DNA from: Cupriavidus consociatus
GTDB taxonomy: Bacteria; Pseudomonadota; Gammaproteobacteria; Burkholderiales; Burkholderiaceae
NCBI RefSeq assembly: GCF_017814975.1
Contig: NZ_JAGIQA010000038.1
Span: 1 to 49,460, forward strand
DNA: 49,460 nucleotides
Reading direction: 5' to 3'
Position numbers and translations under genes: made by a program. Numbering within the stretch: the first letter of the stretch is position 1; each line of letters opens with the position of its first letter. This document shows, piece by piece, positions 14,844-21,851 of the stretch. The notes below the pieces were generated by a model, which saw only the letters and a list, made by a program, of their open reading frames with translations, was not told where the DNA came from and did not search any database.

Positions 14844-15905
14844 GATGACGACCTCCGGTGCCACGTCGGTCAACACAAAGTCGGGGTGCATGGCGGCTCG
14901 GCCAATGTGGCGCAGCGGTTTGCGGAATGCCCGCTGCAGGCCGACCAGATAGTCAGCCATGGCAACCTCGCAAGGCACGAACTGGCGGTTGGCCAGCATG
15001 GCCGCGGCATCGACCACCGTTAGGTAGCCTGATTTCGACCGCTCGACCAGCAGGACGGCGACGCAACGCTGTTCTGCCTTGCCGATGCCGGACAGGGCGC
15101 CCCGAACGACACCTGCAGGCGCGCGTAGAGGTCGGCGGCCATGAAGAAGCGCTGGGTACTTTGGCGCAGCACGAACTTGCCACCGAACTGGGTCGTGCCG
15201 TGGGATTCGATTTGGCCGATCGCGATGCCGCGCGGGTTGCCGGCCGGAGTGGACGTGAGCCTGCCCTGCCATGCTTCGAACTCCGCCAGGATCTCCGTGT
15301 TGTGGCTCGGGTCCCACCGTTGCATGACGTGCAGCAGCCCATCGGCCGGCTTTCCGTTGATTCGGCATTCTGCCAGCTCCGTTGTCAGCTGTGACCAGCA
15401 GGCGTTCCAGCCGCGCGAACCCGTTCCCGGCCATACGTTCAGCCCCTGCTTGTTCCCAGGCGTATTCCAGAAACGCAAGCAGCCCCGCCGAACGCCGTTG
15501 CGGCATGGTGCTCTGCCCCTTGGGTGCTCGCTGGACGGTCTTGGCTGGGGTGTGCGCGCTGACCGAGAGCGAGGCATCGAGGCGGATGTCATGGTGGCCG
15601 TCCTTCATCCGGAACGGGTCCAGGTTGCCGCTCGCGCCCGACTTGGCCAGCGCCTGGCGGTTGAACGGGCAGCCTGCAGCATGGTGGTGTGCCTGTTCCG
15701 GCCAGCGCACGAGCAGGAAGATGTCCCGATGCCGGCGAATGACCAGCTTGGGCCGTGGGCGCCGAGTGCTGCATCCGCATTCCGCAAAACCCTGGACCGT
15801 TTTCGCGCGCTCGAGGTGACGCGCGTAACGGCCGGGATCTTCCAGTACATCGTCGAGCGGAAACTCGTTCCCGCCAATGCGCACGGTGATCATGGATTCC
15901 TCTCC

Positions 15906-17367
15906 TTAGACGCCGGCTTCCCGGAACATGGTGTACAGATCGCGCCGGATCTCGCTTACGTCGAGCAGACGCTTGGCGCGGGTCATGGCGACGTAGAGCA
16001 GCCGCATTTCTTCCCGCGCCATGGTCAACTTGCCGTCGTCGCCGTTCCTGAATTTGAAGTCGCCGGCGAGCTTCACGCGGTCCCACTCAAGGCCCTTGGC
16101 GCGGTGGACGGTGGACACGATGTAGTCGGCTTCGTCCTCTGGGGACACGCGGGTGAGGATCAGGCGCAGATAGTCCACCCCCTCGTTGTCGATCAGCTGC
16201 ACCAGCGGCTTCAGGTCGCGGCCGGCGAACGACTCGGCGTACTCCTGAACCTCCTCCCAGGTCTCGAACAAGGCGAGGGTGGCTGGGTAGCCAATGCGCT
16301 GGCCGCGCATCAGCTGCTCGGCGCCGTCGGCGAACGCCCGGAGCTCGTCGACGTTGGCCCGTACGGCGACGCGGTCGCCGCGGCCGATGCCCTCGGCCAG
16401 ATGGGTCAGGACCGTGGCGTTCTTGCGGCAAAGGATCGCGTCGAAGCGGTCGTGGCCTGAGGTCGAATCGTGCAGAATTCGGGACTCGACGTGGTCCTGG
16501 CCGCGCACTGGCGTGTCCTCATCCATCAGCTGCAGCTCGCGGCTGGCCAGCTGTGCAATGGCCGGGCCGAACCGGAACGACTCGGTCAGCGCGCGTTCCG
16601 GGGCACGGATATGGTCCATGGCGTTGACAGCGCCGCGCCACTCATAGATCTGCTGGTAGGGATCGCCCACGTAGATGACCTGCGCCTGTTGCGCGCGCAG
16701 CACCGACAGCATCAGGCCGTCGGCATCTTGCGCTTCGTCGAACAGGATGAAGTCGGCGCCGATGCGCGGCCGGCTGCGCTCAAACAGCTTGACATAGACG
16801 TCGTGGGCGATGGCAGACGGCGCATTCGGATCAAGATATTCATCCCAGAGCCGCTTTACATACGGCAGCAGCGATTCGCGCAGGTGCTCGGCTTCCTCTT
16901 CCTTGACGATCGCCTCGACCGGGATGTGCCAAGCGAGCGGCTCTGCCTGGGCGGAGCGGCAGAAGCGCGCGGCGCCATCCATCACCATCCGGGCGACCTT
17001 GCTCGGGCTGAGTTCCAGGTCCTTGCCGATGGTGGTGGGCAGGCGTAGTTTCCCGAAGCCGTAGCGGATCGCCAGTTGATGGGGTGGCTCGACCGGATTC
17101 CTGAGCTTGCGCGTGATCTCCGGGCGCGTGGCGCTGTAGGCGAGCGAATGCACGGTGCGGCAACGGGTGTTCTGCGGAAACTTGCGGGCCGCTTCGTTGG
17201 CGATCTCCCGATTGAAGGCCAGATACAGGCCACGCGCGCAAGCCGCGGGCCTCAGCGGCCATGCGCAACGTGGAGGTCTTGCCGGCGCCGGCGTACGCCT
17301 TGACCTTGACGGCGCCACCGGCACGCACCGCCTCCACGACACACTCTTGTTCGGCGGTAGGAGTCAT
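15906..17367 (-). pseudogene. UvrD/Rep-like superfamily 1 helicase, frameshifted near the N-terminus
   Basis: The starting frame (MTPTAEQECVVEAVRAGGAV, then KAYAGAGKTSTLRMAAEA with the Walker A lysine) is cut off. The rest (RGLYLAFNREIANEAARKFP, FILFDEAQDADGLMLSVLRA, VIYVGDPYQQIYEWRGAVNA, then YIVSTVHRAKGLEWDRVKLA and RLLYVAMTRAKRLLDV) is complete in the adjacent frame. Together they show motifs I, II, III, V and VI of a UvrD-family helicase of about 485 residues. The shift of one base lies between 17230 and 17255. The ATG overlaps the stop of the preceding gene (ATGA). An intact protein would unwind DNA in repair or replication; the present copy would lose its ATP-binding loop. Confidence 0.85.
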
Positions 17368-17807
17368 GCCATCTCCAGTTGTTCCGGCAGGCGCGCAAGA
17401 GCCCGTCGCCGGATGGTCAGCGCGTGCGCGCGGGAGGCCTCGGCGCGCCGTGCGGCCTCGCCGCTGACTTTGTCAACGATATAGGCGAAGTAGAGGGCGC
17501 TGGTGGGCCCGGTCCAGGCCTGCCACTTGGCGCGAACGTCAGCCCGCTGCTCGGCTGTCAGCGAGAAGTAGACGGCGCGTTTCTCGCGCCAGACGCGGGC
17601 GTGCAGTCCGCGCATCGTCGTTTCGAGCCTGTCGGAGCGCTGCTGGCGGCGAGCCAGTTCCTCGTCGGCCGAGTGCTGTTCGGCGGCCACGTGTTCCGCG
17701 AAGAGCGGATATCGGTCGCGCTCGCGCTGCTGCTTGCGCGCGAAGGCGGCCTGGCGGCGGGCGTTAAAGTCGATAGGGTCGTGGCGTCCGAGTCGGGTGA
17801 ATCGCAT
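17364..17807 (-). CDS. hypothetical Arg/Ala-rich protein (147 aa)
   Basis: 147 residues from the ATG at 17807, which follows a leftward promoter (17864-17838) by about 30 bases. Longer in-frame starts upstream would run through the promoter. The protein is highly charged and helical throughout (QQRERDRYPLFAEHVAAEQH, RRQQRSDRLETTMRGLHARV), so a coiled coil is possible. It is the first gene of the leftward cluster and overlaps the helicase start by ATGA, implying coupled translation. Not recognised. Confidence 0.6.
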   Translation of the reverse strand: MRFTRLGRHDPIDFNARRQAAFARKQQRERDRYPLFAEHVAAEQHSADEELARRQQRSDRLETTMRGLHARVWREKRAVYFSLTAEQRADVRAKWQAWTGPTSALYFAYIVDKVSGEAARRAEASRAHALTIRRRALARLPEQLEMA

Positions 17808-17837
17808 GGGCGGCAAGGAATGGAGTGGTCTAAGACC

Positions 17838-17864
17838 AAGATACCGGCCCCGCGCCGAAGTCAA
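17838..17864 (-). promoter_or_regulatory. leftward promoter of the accessory cluster
   Basis: On the minus strand, TTGACT (17864-17859), 15 bases, TATCTT (17843-17838). It has the same spacing as the parM promoter and a similar G/C-rich spacer. It sits in the divergent gap between the leftward cluster and the rightward gene at 17969. Confidence 0.55.
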
Positions 17865-17968
17865 GGCGGCGGGCGGGCGAAGTTCGCCGCCAACCATTTT
17901 CCGAGGTGTCCTGCCGGCGTAGGCGCCGAAAGCGTTAGAATTTCGGGCGTCTTTTACCAAAATCCCCC

Positions 17969-18493
17969 ATGTCATCCCGCAATCCGACTTCCCGGGAAAT
18001 CTCCCTGGGCAACCGCCCGAAGCACGAACCGGAGTTCATCGCGCCCGGCGAGCCGCAGTACGGCGAGATCGCCCGCCTGGACGCGTTCACGTTCAAACGC
18101 TATCTGGACCGGGTGTTCTGGCATCCACGGCCGGAGGTGCTGCGTTTCGAGGTTCGTGCTATCCCATCGCCTGTGGGCAGCGTCTACGACGTGGTCGCCA
18201 TCGTGGGGCAGGGCGAGGGAGAGATCTGGTTCTCCGAGGCGGCCGTGCCAGCGCGGTGGGACTATGTAGCGATCACGGAGACAAGCGATGGGCTGGGTCG
18301 CATGCAGCGTGAGAAGGCCAAGGCCGAAGGCAAGCTGCCCCAGGACTACAAGCCCTTCGTGGGCGAGGGGCCGGTGCAGGACTATGCCAAGCTCGAAAAT
18401 CCGGAGGAGGTCGAGCAGCGGCGCTGGGCAGTGGTCAATCGCATCCGCGAGGCCAACCGCCGGGCGCGCGAGGCGGCAGCGCGCGCGCGCTAA
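17969..18493 (+). CDS. hypothetical protein, paralogue of the 19428 gene
   Basis: 174 residues. The core (FKRYLDRVFWHPRPEVLRFE, YDVVAIVGQGEGEIWFSEAA, VPARWDYVA) aligns by eye with the protein encoded at 19428 (YIRQLQRIFGNPDPTVLRFV, YHEVVAVITAEGADLFNESL, VPSEWDHIA), so the two belong to one family. The C-terminal 60 residues are charged and helical, ending in an Arg/Ala run. The function is unknown. The start lies after TTTTACCAAAATCCCCC, which has no clear ribosome binding site, so a leaderless or weakly translated message is possible. It is divergent from the leftward cluster. Confidence 0.65.
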   Translation: MSSRNPTSREISLGNRPKHEPEFIAPGEPQYGEIARLDAFTFKRYLDRVFWHPRPEVLRFEVRAIPSPVGSVYDVVAIVGQGEGEIWFSEAAVPARWDYVAITETSDGLGRMQREKAKAEGKLPQDYKPFVGEGPVQDYAKLENPEEVEQRRWAVVNRIREANRRAREAAARAR

Positions 18494-18504
18494 GCATCCG
18501 ATTC

Positions 18505-18646
18505 TTGTCCCGCACCGGCAGGCAGGGTAAGATTCGTCCGATTCTCCGCGCATCAGCGCATCGACCTTGCCGGCGTACCGGCCATCTTCATTTCCACCCA
18601 TTGGGGCTTTTCCCAATGGGAAAGGCTCCATTTCAGGAGCCCTTCC
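18505..18646 (+). promoter_or_regulatory. promoter and structured leader copy 4 of the 18647 gene
   Basis: TTGTCC (18505-18510), 17 bases, TAAGAT (18528-18533). The variant stem is GCGC-ATCA-GCGC (18548-18559), then ATCGACC (18560-18566). The second hairpin is GCCGG-CGTA-CCGGC (18569-18582). Switch arms are GGGGCTTTTC (18603-18612), GAAAGGCTCC (18620-18629) and GGAGCC (18636-18641, containing the RBS). The central arm can pair with either neighbour. Confidence 0.8.
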
Positions 18647-18856
18647 ATGCGTATCTTCTCCCGTATCACCGCGCTGGCTGTCCTCGCGACCGTCATCAAC
18701 CTGTTCGCGGTCCTCTTCTTTCTTTGTACTACCGAGGACGATAGCCTTGCTGCCATGCAAGTGCACATCGTTGCGGAGATCGAGTTTCTGGTGCTGATCA
18801 GCTGGCTTCTCGCGAAGCTGCTGGGTCTGGACCGGAAGCCTGCTGCCGCCGCGTGA
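18647..18856 (+). CDS. small two-helix membrane protein (69 aa)
   Basis: 69 residues. Two hydrophobic stretches (ITALAVLATVINLFAVLFFL and about residues 46-62, EFLVLISWLLAKLLGL) are separated by a short acidic loop (TTEDDSLAAMQ), suggesting a helical hairpin in the membrane. The first stretch could alternatively be a signal anchor. The start sits five bases after the GGAGCC arm of a three-arm leader and is the only sensible one. It is a single-gene unit with its own promoter. Not recognised. Confidence 0.7.
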   Translation: MRIFSRITALAVLATVINLFAVLFFLCTTEDDSLAAMQVHIVAEIEFLVLISWLLAKLLGLDRKPAAAA

Positions 18857-18890
18857 CCGCTCAGGCCAGCGGCCGATTCCACTACCCACC

Positions 18891-18936
18891 GGGGAATACT
18901 CTCCGGTGGGGCGTATCCCGCCTTGCGAGGAAATGT
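18891..18936 (+). promoter_or_regulatory. three-arm leader without the ATCGACC motif, before ATG 18937
   Basis: GGGGAATAC (18891-18899) pairs with GTATCCC (18913-18919) across the CCGGTGGGG loop region. The CC of the second arm can instead pair with GGA (18929-18931) before an ATG at 18937. That ATG is in frame with the MazE-like gene and would add 35 residues, or it may mark a different lost gene. Confidence 0.45.
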
Positions 18937-18983
18937 ATGACCTCCAGGCGTTTCTCTAATCCGGGCGGCAAAGGCGAGACGGT

Positions 18984-19012
18984 GTTTATGCATGGTGTCT
19001 CCATGTATAAAC
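18984..19012. promoter_or_regulatory. 12-bp inverted repeat, probable antitoxin operator
   Basis: GTTTATGCATGG (18984-18995) and CCATGTATAAAC (19001-19012) match at 11 of 12 positions with a 5-base spacer. It lies 30-58 bases before the MazE-like start, where an autoregulatory site would be expected. TATAAA at its right end could be a -10. Confidence 0.6.
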
Positions 19013-19041
19013 TCGTCTCTACATTCCGACAGGTGGTTGCC

Positions 19042-19314
19042 ATGTCCAAGTCCGCAACACTTACGATCCAGAAATGGGGCAGCGCCCTCGCCGTGCGCAT
19101 CCCCACCAATGTGGCGCGTGCCGCGCATTTCACGGAAGGCCTTGCCGTAGAGGTCGCAGTGGCTGACGTTGGGGTCACTGTCAAGCCGGTCGGCCATCGC
19201 AGCCTGACGCTCGCCGAAAAGCTGGCATTGTTCGATCCCGCGAAGCACGGCGGCGAGGCTATGCCCGCAGCGCCTCGCTATCCAACGTCTACGCTGCGGC
19301 ATGTGAGCAGTTGA
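19042..19314 (+). CDS. MazE/AbrB-type antitoxin, no partner toxin
   Basis: 90 residues. The N-terminus (SATLTIQKWGSALAVRIPTN, then VARAAHFTEGLAVEVAVADV) is the swapped-hairpin AbrB DNA-binding fold of MazE-like antitoxins. The tail (LTLAEKLALFDPAKHGGEAM) is the usual toxin-binding region. In complete systems MazF follows within a few bases. Here the next gene starts 113 bases later with its own leader and shows no MazF features, so the antitoxin is an orphan, and it could neutralise a chromosomal MazF. The start 19042 is chosen because homology starts there and a large inverted repeat lies just upstream. An in-frame ATG at 18937 would give a 125-residue form. Confidence 0.75.
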   Translation: MSKSATLTIQKWGSALAVRIPTNVARAAHFTEGLAVEVAVADVGVTVKPVGHRSLTLAEKLALFDPAKHGGEAMPAAPRYPTSTLRHVSS

Positions 19315-19381
19315 ACTAGGGTATCGCCATCTAGGTACACCAATCCGGTCGCATTCGCGCTTCCGGACTCAATCACCCATC

Positions 19382-19427
19382 GGGAACGCGCCCGGTGGGG
19401 GCGTTCCCACTTTCTCGAGGTAACGCC
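19382..19427 (+). promoter_or_regulatory. three-arm RBS switch before the 19428 gene
   Basis: GGGAACGC (19382-19389), GCGTTCCC (19401-19408) and GGTAACGC (19419-19426). The central arm pairs perfectly (8 bp) with the first arm, or with one mismatch with the third, which contains the GAGG ribosome binding site next to ATG 19428. No ATCGACC motif is present upstream. Confidence 0.75.
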
Positions 19428-19913
19428 ATGTTTAAACTCAACACCATCGAAATTGAAGTCGGCCCGGTGCCGGCCGAGGAGGCGTGCGCGCAGGTTGGTC
19501 GCGACGACTACAGCGAACGCTCGCGGCGCGAGTGCGCGGTGTACATCCGGCAGCTGCAGCGCATCTTCGGCAATCCGGATCCCACAGTCCTGCGGTTTGT
19601 CCGCCGCGGCTTCCCGCATGAACTCGGCCGCTATCACGAAGTGGTTGCCGTTATAACCGCGGAAGGCGCCGACCTGTTCAACGAGTCGTTGGTACCCAGC
19701 GAATGGGATCACATCGCTCGCGCCGAATTGACCTGGCTGCGCTTGCAGGGGAAATGGCGCGAAACGGTGAGGGCCCGCCCCTCGGCGATCGAGCTTGTAC
19801 CGGACATCTTCCAGCGTACGGAGATTCCTGATTTTCCGAATCATCCGGCTGCGATGTGGTGGGCACTGGGATTCATGCCCATGCCGATTGGCCGGGCCAT
19901 CTCGATTCACTGA
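19428..19913 (+). CDS. hypothetical protein, paralogue of the 17969 gene
   Basis: 161 residues starting MFKLNTIEIEVGPVPAEEAC. Residues of about 38-105 align by eye with the 17969 product (FGNPDPTVLRFV against FWHPRPEVLRFE, and VPSEWDHIARAE against VPARWDYVAITE). This indicates a duplicated family with a shared Leu-Arg-Phe strand and a Val-Pro-x-x-Trp-Asp segment. The C-terminal half is different, ending in a hydrophobic stretch (HPAAMWWALGFMPMPIGRAI) that could be a membrane-associated helix. The function is unknown. The start is fixed by the switch leader. The small gene at 19925 follows after 11 bases and is probably co-transcribed. Confidence 0.65.
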   Translation: MFKLNTIEIEVGPVPAEEACAQVGRDDYSERSRRECAVYIRQLQRIFGNPDPTVLRFVRRGFPHELGRYHEVVAVITAEGADLFNESLVPSEWDHIARAELTWLRLQGKWRETVRARPSAIELVPDIFQRTEIPDFPNHPAAMWWALGFMPMPIGRAISIH

Positions 19914-19924
19914 GGGGCCACGCC

Positions 19925-20158
19925 ATGACCAACACCCTTGCGAAGCCGACGATCGTTGTGCATCTGGACGGCGGCCTGGTGCAGTACGTTGAGAGTGACT
20001 GCCACGTCCACGTGATCGTCGTCGACCATGACCTCGAAGGTGCAGGCGAAGACGAAGTCAAAACCCTGCCCGATGGCGGCCGCGCCACTGTCCGTCTGGA
20101 AGCCGCCACAGAAATGAGCCGCGAGTCCGCCCAGCGCTGGATGGAACTGGCCACTTAA
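19925..20158 (+). CDS. hypothetical acidic protein (77 aa)
   Basis: 77 residues starting MTNTLAKPTIVVHLDGGLVQ. A beta-rich N-terminal half (IVVHLDGGLVQYV, CHVHVIVVDHDLEG) is followed by a short helix. The composition is acidic and soluble, and no motif is recognised. It is probably translated from the 19428 transcript: GAGGGGCC lies before the ATG and the gap is 11 bases. A possible role as a partner of the upstream protein is only inferred from the spacing. Confidence 0.6.
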   Translation: MTNTLAKPTIVVHLDGGLVQYVESDCHVHVIVVDHDLEGAGEDEVKTLPDGGRATVRLEAATEMSRESAQRWMELAT

Positions 20159-20196
20159 GCGGTTCCGTCCGCGCTGATTCACCGATTCAATCCCTC

Positions 20197-20245
20197 GGGA
20201 GACCATCCCGACGGGGCGGTCTCCCATATTCCTTGAGAGACCGAC
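20197..20245 (+). promoter_or_regulatory. three-arm RBS switch before the 20246 gene
   Basis: GGAGACC (20198-20204), GGTCTCC (20218-20224), GAGACC (20237-20242). The first and third arms are near copies of each other and both are complementary to the central arm. The third arm contains the ribosome binding site of ATG 20246. No ATCGACC motif is seen upstream. Confidence 0.75.
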
Positions 20246-21037
20246 ATGTACAACCAAATCATTGAGAAATTCATTGCGGCCCAGCGTACGGCCCGCCAGG
20301 CTTACCAGGATGCTGCGCAGTTCGAGCGCGAGGCGCTGGCCAGCACGTGCACGGCCGAGCCGTTCTTTGCAGTGGGCGTCCGTTCCGAGTACCGCCAGGA
20401 CGACGAACTGGAGAAGTTCTGCTTCGCCCTGGCTGGGAACGTCGTCAGCCGCGCGCGTCGGGAATTCGCGCCGGTGGGTGCGCGACTCGATATCGACAAC
20501 AACGCCGAGTTCGACCGCGCAGGCCTGGATATCGGCGAAGCGCTGAAAAAAGGCAATATCCCCGATGTCGACCAGCTCTGGGCATCCCTCAGCGCGTACT
20601 ACAACGGCGACGGCGGTGCCACCACCGCGTACCGGCAAGCTGCGGCACGCATTGTCCGTGGCTTCGGCTTGCACCGGAATGCGGAAGTGAAGCGCACCGC
20701 TTCCGGCGTCGTGCTCAAAAAGAGCGTCCATTCCGAGGCGGGGTGGAAATCTGCCCGCCGCAGAGTTGGTTACTACAGCACGCAGCCCACGGCCGACTGC
20801 CTGTCAGGCCTGGCTACCTTCGCCGGAAAGTCGGGGAACGCGGTGCTGGCGAGCATGCTGCAGCGAATCGATCTGCATCAGCTGGAATACACCTCACGCG
20901 AGAAGATGTCCATGCCGGGCCTCGATATCACGCTCTACAACGACAAGTGGGAGTTTACGTTCTCGCACGAGTTGGCTGAACCGCTCATGCTGTTCGTGGG
21001 CGAGTACGGCCAGGACGCCATGCAGGAACGGCACTGA
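20246..21037 (+). CDS. hypothetical protein (263 aa), first of a tandem paralogous pair
   Basis: 263 residues. An N-terminal helical region (YNQIIEKFIAAQRTARQAYQ) is followed by a segment rich in charged residues, a central block (GLDIGEALKKGNIPDVDQLW) and a C-terminal beta block (GLDITLYNDKWEFTFSHELA). The next gene has the same order of blocks (WEAIRTGDTPDLDRYWRVLA and LDVLQFNEYWELRFAAPLGD), so they arose by tandem duplication. The fold and function are not recognised; no Cys/His metal site or nucleotide-binding loop is visible. The start is fixed by the three-arm leader directly upstream. Confidence 0.7.
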   Translation: MYNQIIEKFIAAQRTARQAYQDAAQFEREALASTCTAEPFFAVGVRSEYRQDDELEKFCFALAGNVVSRARREFAPVGARLDIDNNAEFDRAGLDIGEALKKGNIPDVDQLWASLSAYYNGDGGATTAYRQAAARIVRGFGLHRNAEVKRTASGVVLKKSVHSEAGWKSARRRVGYYSTQPTADCLSGLATFAGKSGNAVLASMLQRIDLHQLEYTSREKMSMPGLDITLYNDKWEFTFSHELAEPLMLFVGEYGQDAMQERH

Positions 21038-21046
21038 GAAACGCGC

Positions 21047-21790
21047 TTGTTGAGGCGTTTCGCTCGGCGCAGCGCTTCGCTCGATGCCTATGACCGGGTC
21101 AGCGCGCTTGCCGCGCAGGTCCATGCCGATGCTGCGATCGTTCCCTTGCCTGTCGACCAGGCTGGCGACTTTCGCCGGTTCCTTCGACGCCTCGTTGCGG
21201 GCCTGATCGATCGGGCAAGCAAGGAGTTCGGCATCGAAGGCGCACCCGTGTGCATCGACGAGACGCGCATTCCAGTGAACGGCCACCCGAACATCTGGGA
21301 GGCCATCCGCACCGGCGATACGCCCGACCTCGACCGCTACTGGCGGGTGCTGGCCGAGCGGTACCAGGCCAGCGCCCGCACGTTGGCGTACCGGCAGGTC
21401 GCCGAGACGCTGGCCGCGGCGCTGCAGCTCGATCAGCCCAATGCCGTGCGCCGGCACGCCAAGGTCGTGCTGCTGCGGCTCAAGGCGCCGTCGGTGCCTG
21501 TGGCTGCCGCGCGTCCGTCACGGCGCGTTGCAGCAGCCGCGCATGCCGATGTGCGCGCGGCCTTGCTGGCCCTGGCCGCGTATGCGCAGGATGCGGGTGA
21601 GCCCGCGCTGGCAGGCTGCCTGCGTCAGTTCGACCATGGGGAGGTCTTCGCTGCCCAGCAGCGGCGGACTTTCCCGAGATTGGACGTCCTGCAATTCAAC
21701 GAGTACTGGGAATTGCGATTCGCCGCGCCTCTCGGCGATGGCCTTCTAGCCTTCGTCGCCCAGCACCTGCAAGAGCCGGCTGCTGCCTAA
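21047..21790 (+). CDS. hypothetical protein, second of the tandem pair, probably damaged at its 5' end
   Basis: About 247 residues from a TTG start with no ribosome binding site. Another frame just upstream reads LRNALVEAFRSAQRFAR, which matches the N-terminus of the preceding paralogue (YNQIIEKFIAAQRTARQ) and breaks off near 21070-21080. From there the open frame continues with SLDAYDRVSALAAQVHADAA. A single indel therefore appears to have separated the original N-terminus, and whether the product is made is doubtful. The body retains the paired motifs GHPNIWEAIRTGDTPDLDRY and FNEYWELRFAAPLGDGLLAF. A terminator (21813-21836) lies between it and the methyltransferase-helicase gene. Confidence 0.55.
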   Translation: MLRRFARRSASLDAYDRVSALAAQVHADAAIVPLPVDQAGDFRRFLRRLVAGLIDRASKEFGIEGAPVCIDETRIPVNGHPNIWEAIRTGDTPDLDRYWRVLAERYQASARTLAYRQVAETLAAALQLDQPNAVRRHAKVVLLRLKAPSVPVAAARPSRRVAAAAHADVRAALLALAAYAQDAGEPALAGCLRQFDHGEVFAAQQRRTFPRLDVLQFNEYWELRFAAPLGDGLLAFVAQHLQEPAAA

Positions 21791-21812
21791 GCAGCTCGGC
21801 ACCTCATCCATT

Positions 21813-21836
21813 GCCCCGTCGTTGACGGGGCTTTTT
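21813..21836 (+). terminator. terminator-like hairpin 12 to 16 bases before the 21852 start codon
   Basis: GCCCCGTC (21813-21820), GTT, GACGGGGC (21824-21831), then TTTTTCTTTT. Structurally it is a Rho-independent terminator. The next gene's ribosome binding site (AGGAAT) begins about ten bases after the stem, so it may act as an attenuator for that gene rather than only ending the previous unit. Confidence 0.75.
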
Positions 21837-21851
21837 CTTTTAGGAATCCCC

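Larger units (their letters stand above)
13591..15893 (-). pseudogene. DUF1173-type protein, frameshifted twice and interrupted by a TnpB element
   Basis: The start (MITVRIGGNEFPLDDVLEDP at 15893) and the segment CGCSTRRPRPKLVIRRHRD followed by FLLVRWPEQAHHHAAGCPF match the DUF1173 layout. Coding moves to another frame near 15370-15400 and returns near 15098-15108, so the middle third is only readable by changing frame twice. The first block stops inside the inserted element. The C-terminal remainder (GMTGHADYDARLAQKQAFYR through GVPLIEWRPQDQ) reappears on the far side, ending at 13591. Joining the flanks gives a sensible PEVVIEVLGMTG. The family is found on plasmids and integrative elements and has no established function. 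Confidence 0.75.

Noticed and set aside
19042..19913. MazEF toxin-antitoxin pair with the 19428 product as toxin
   Set aside because: The 19428 product shows no MazF motif, has its own leader 113 bases away and is a paralogue of the 17969 protein.
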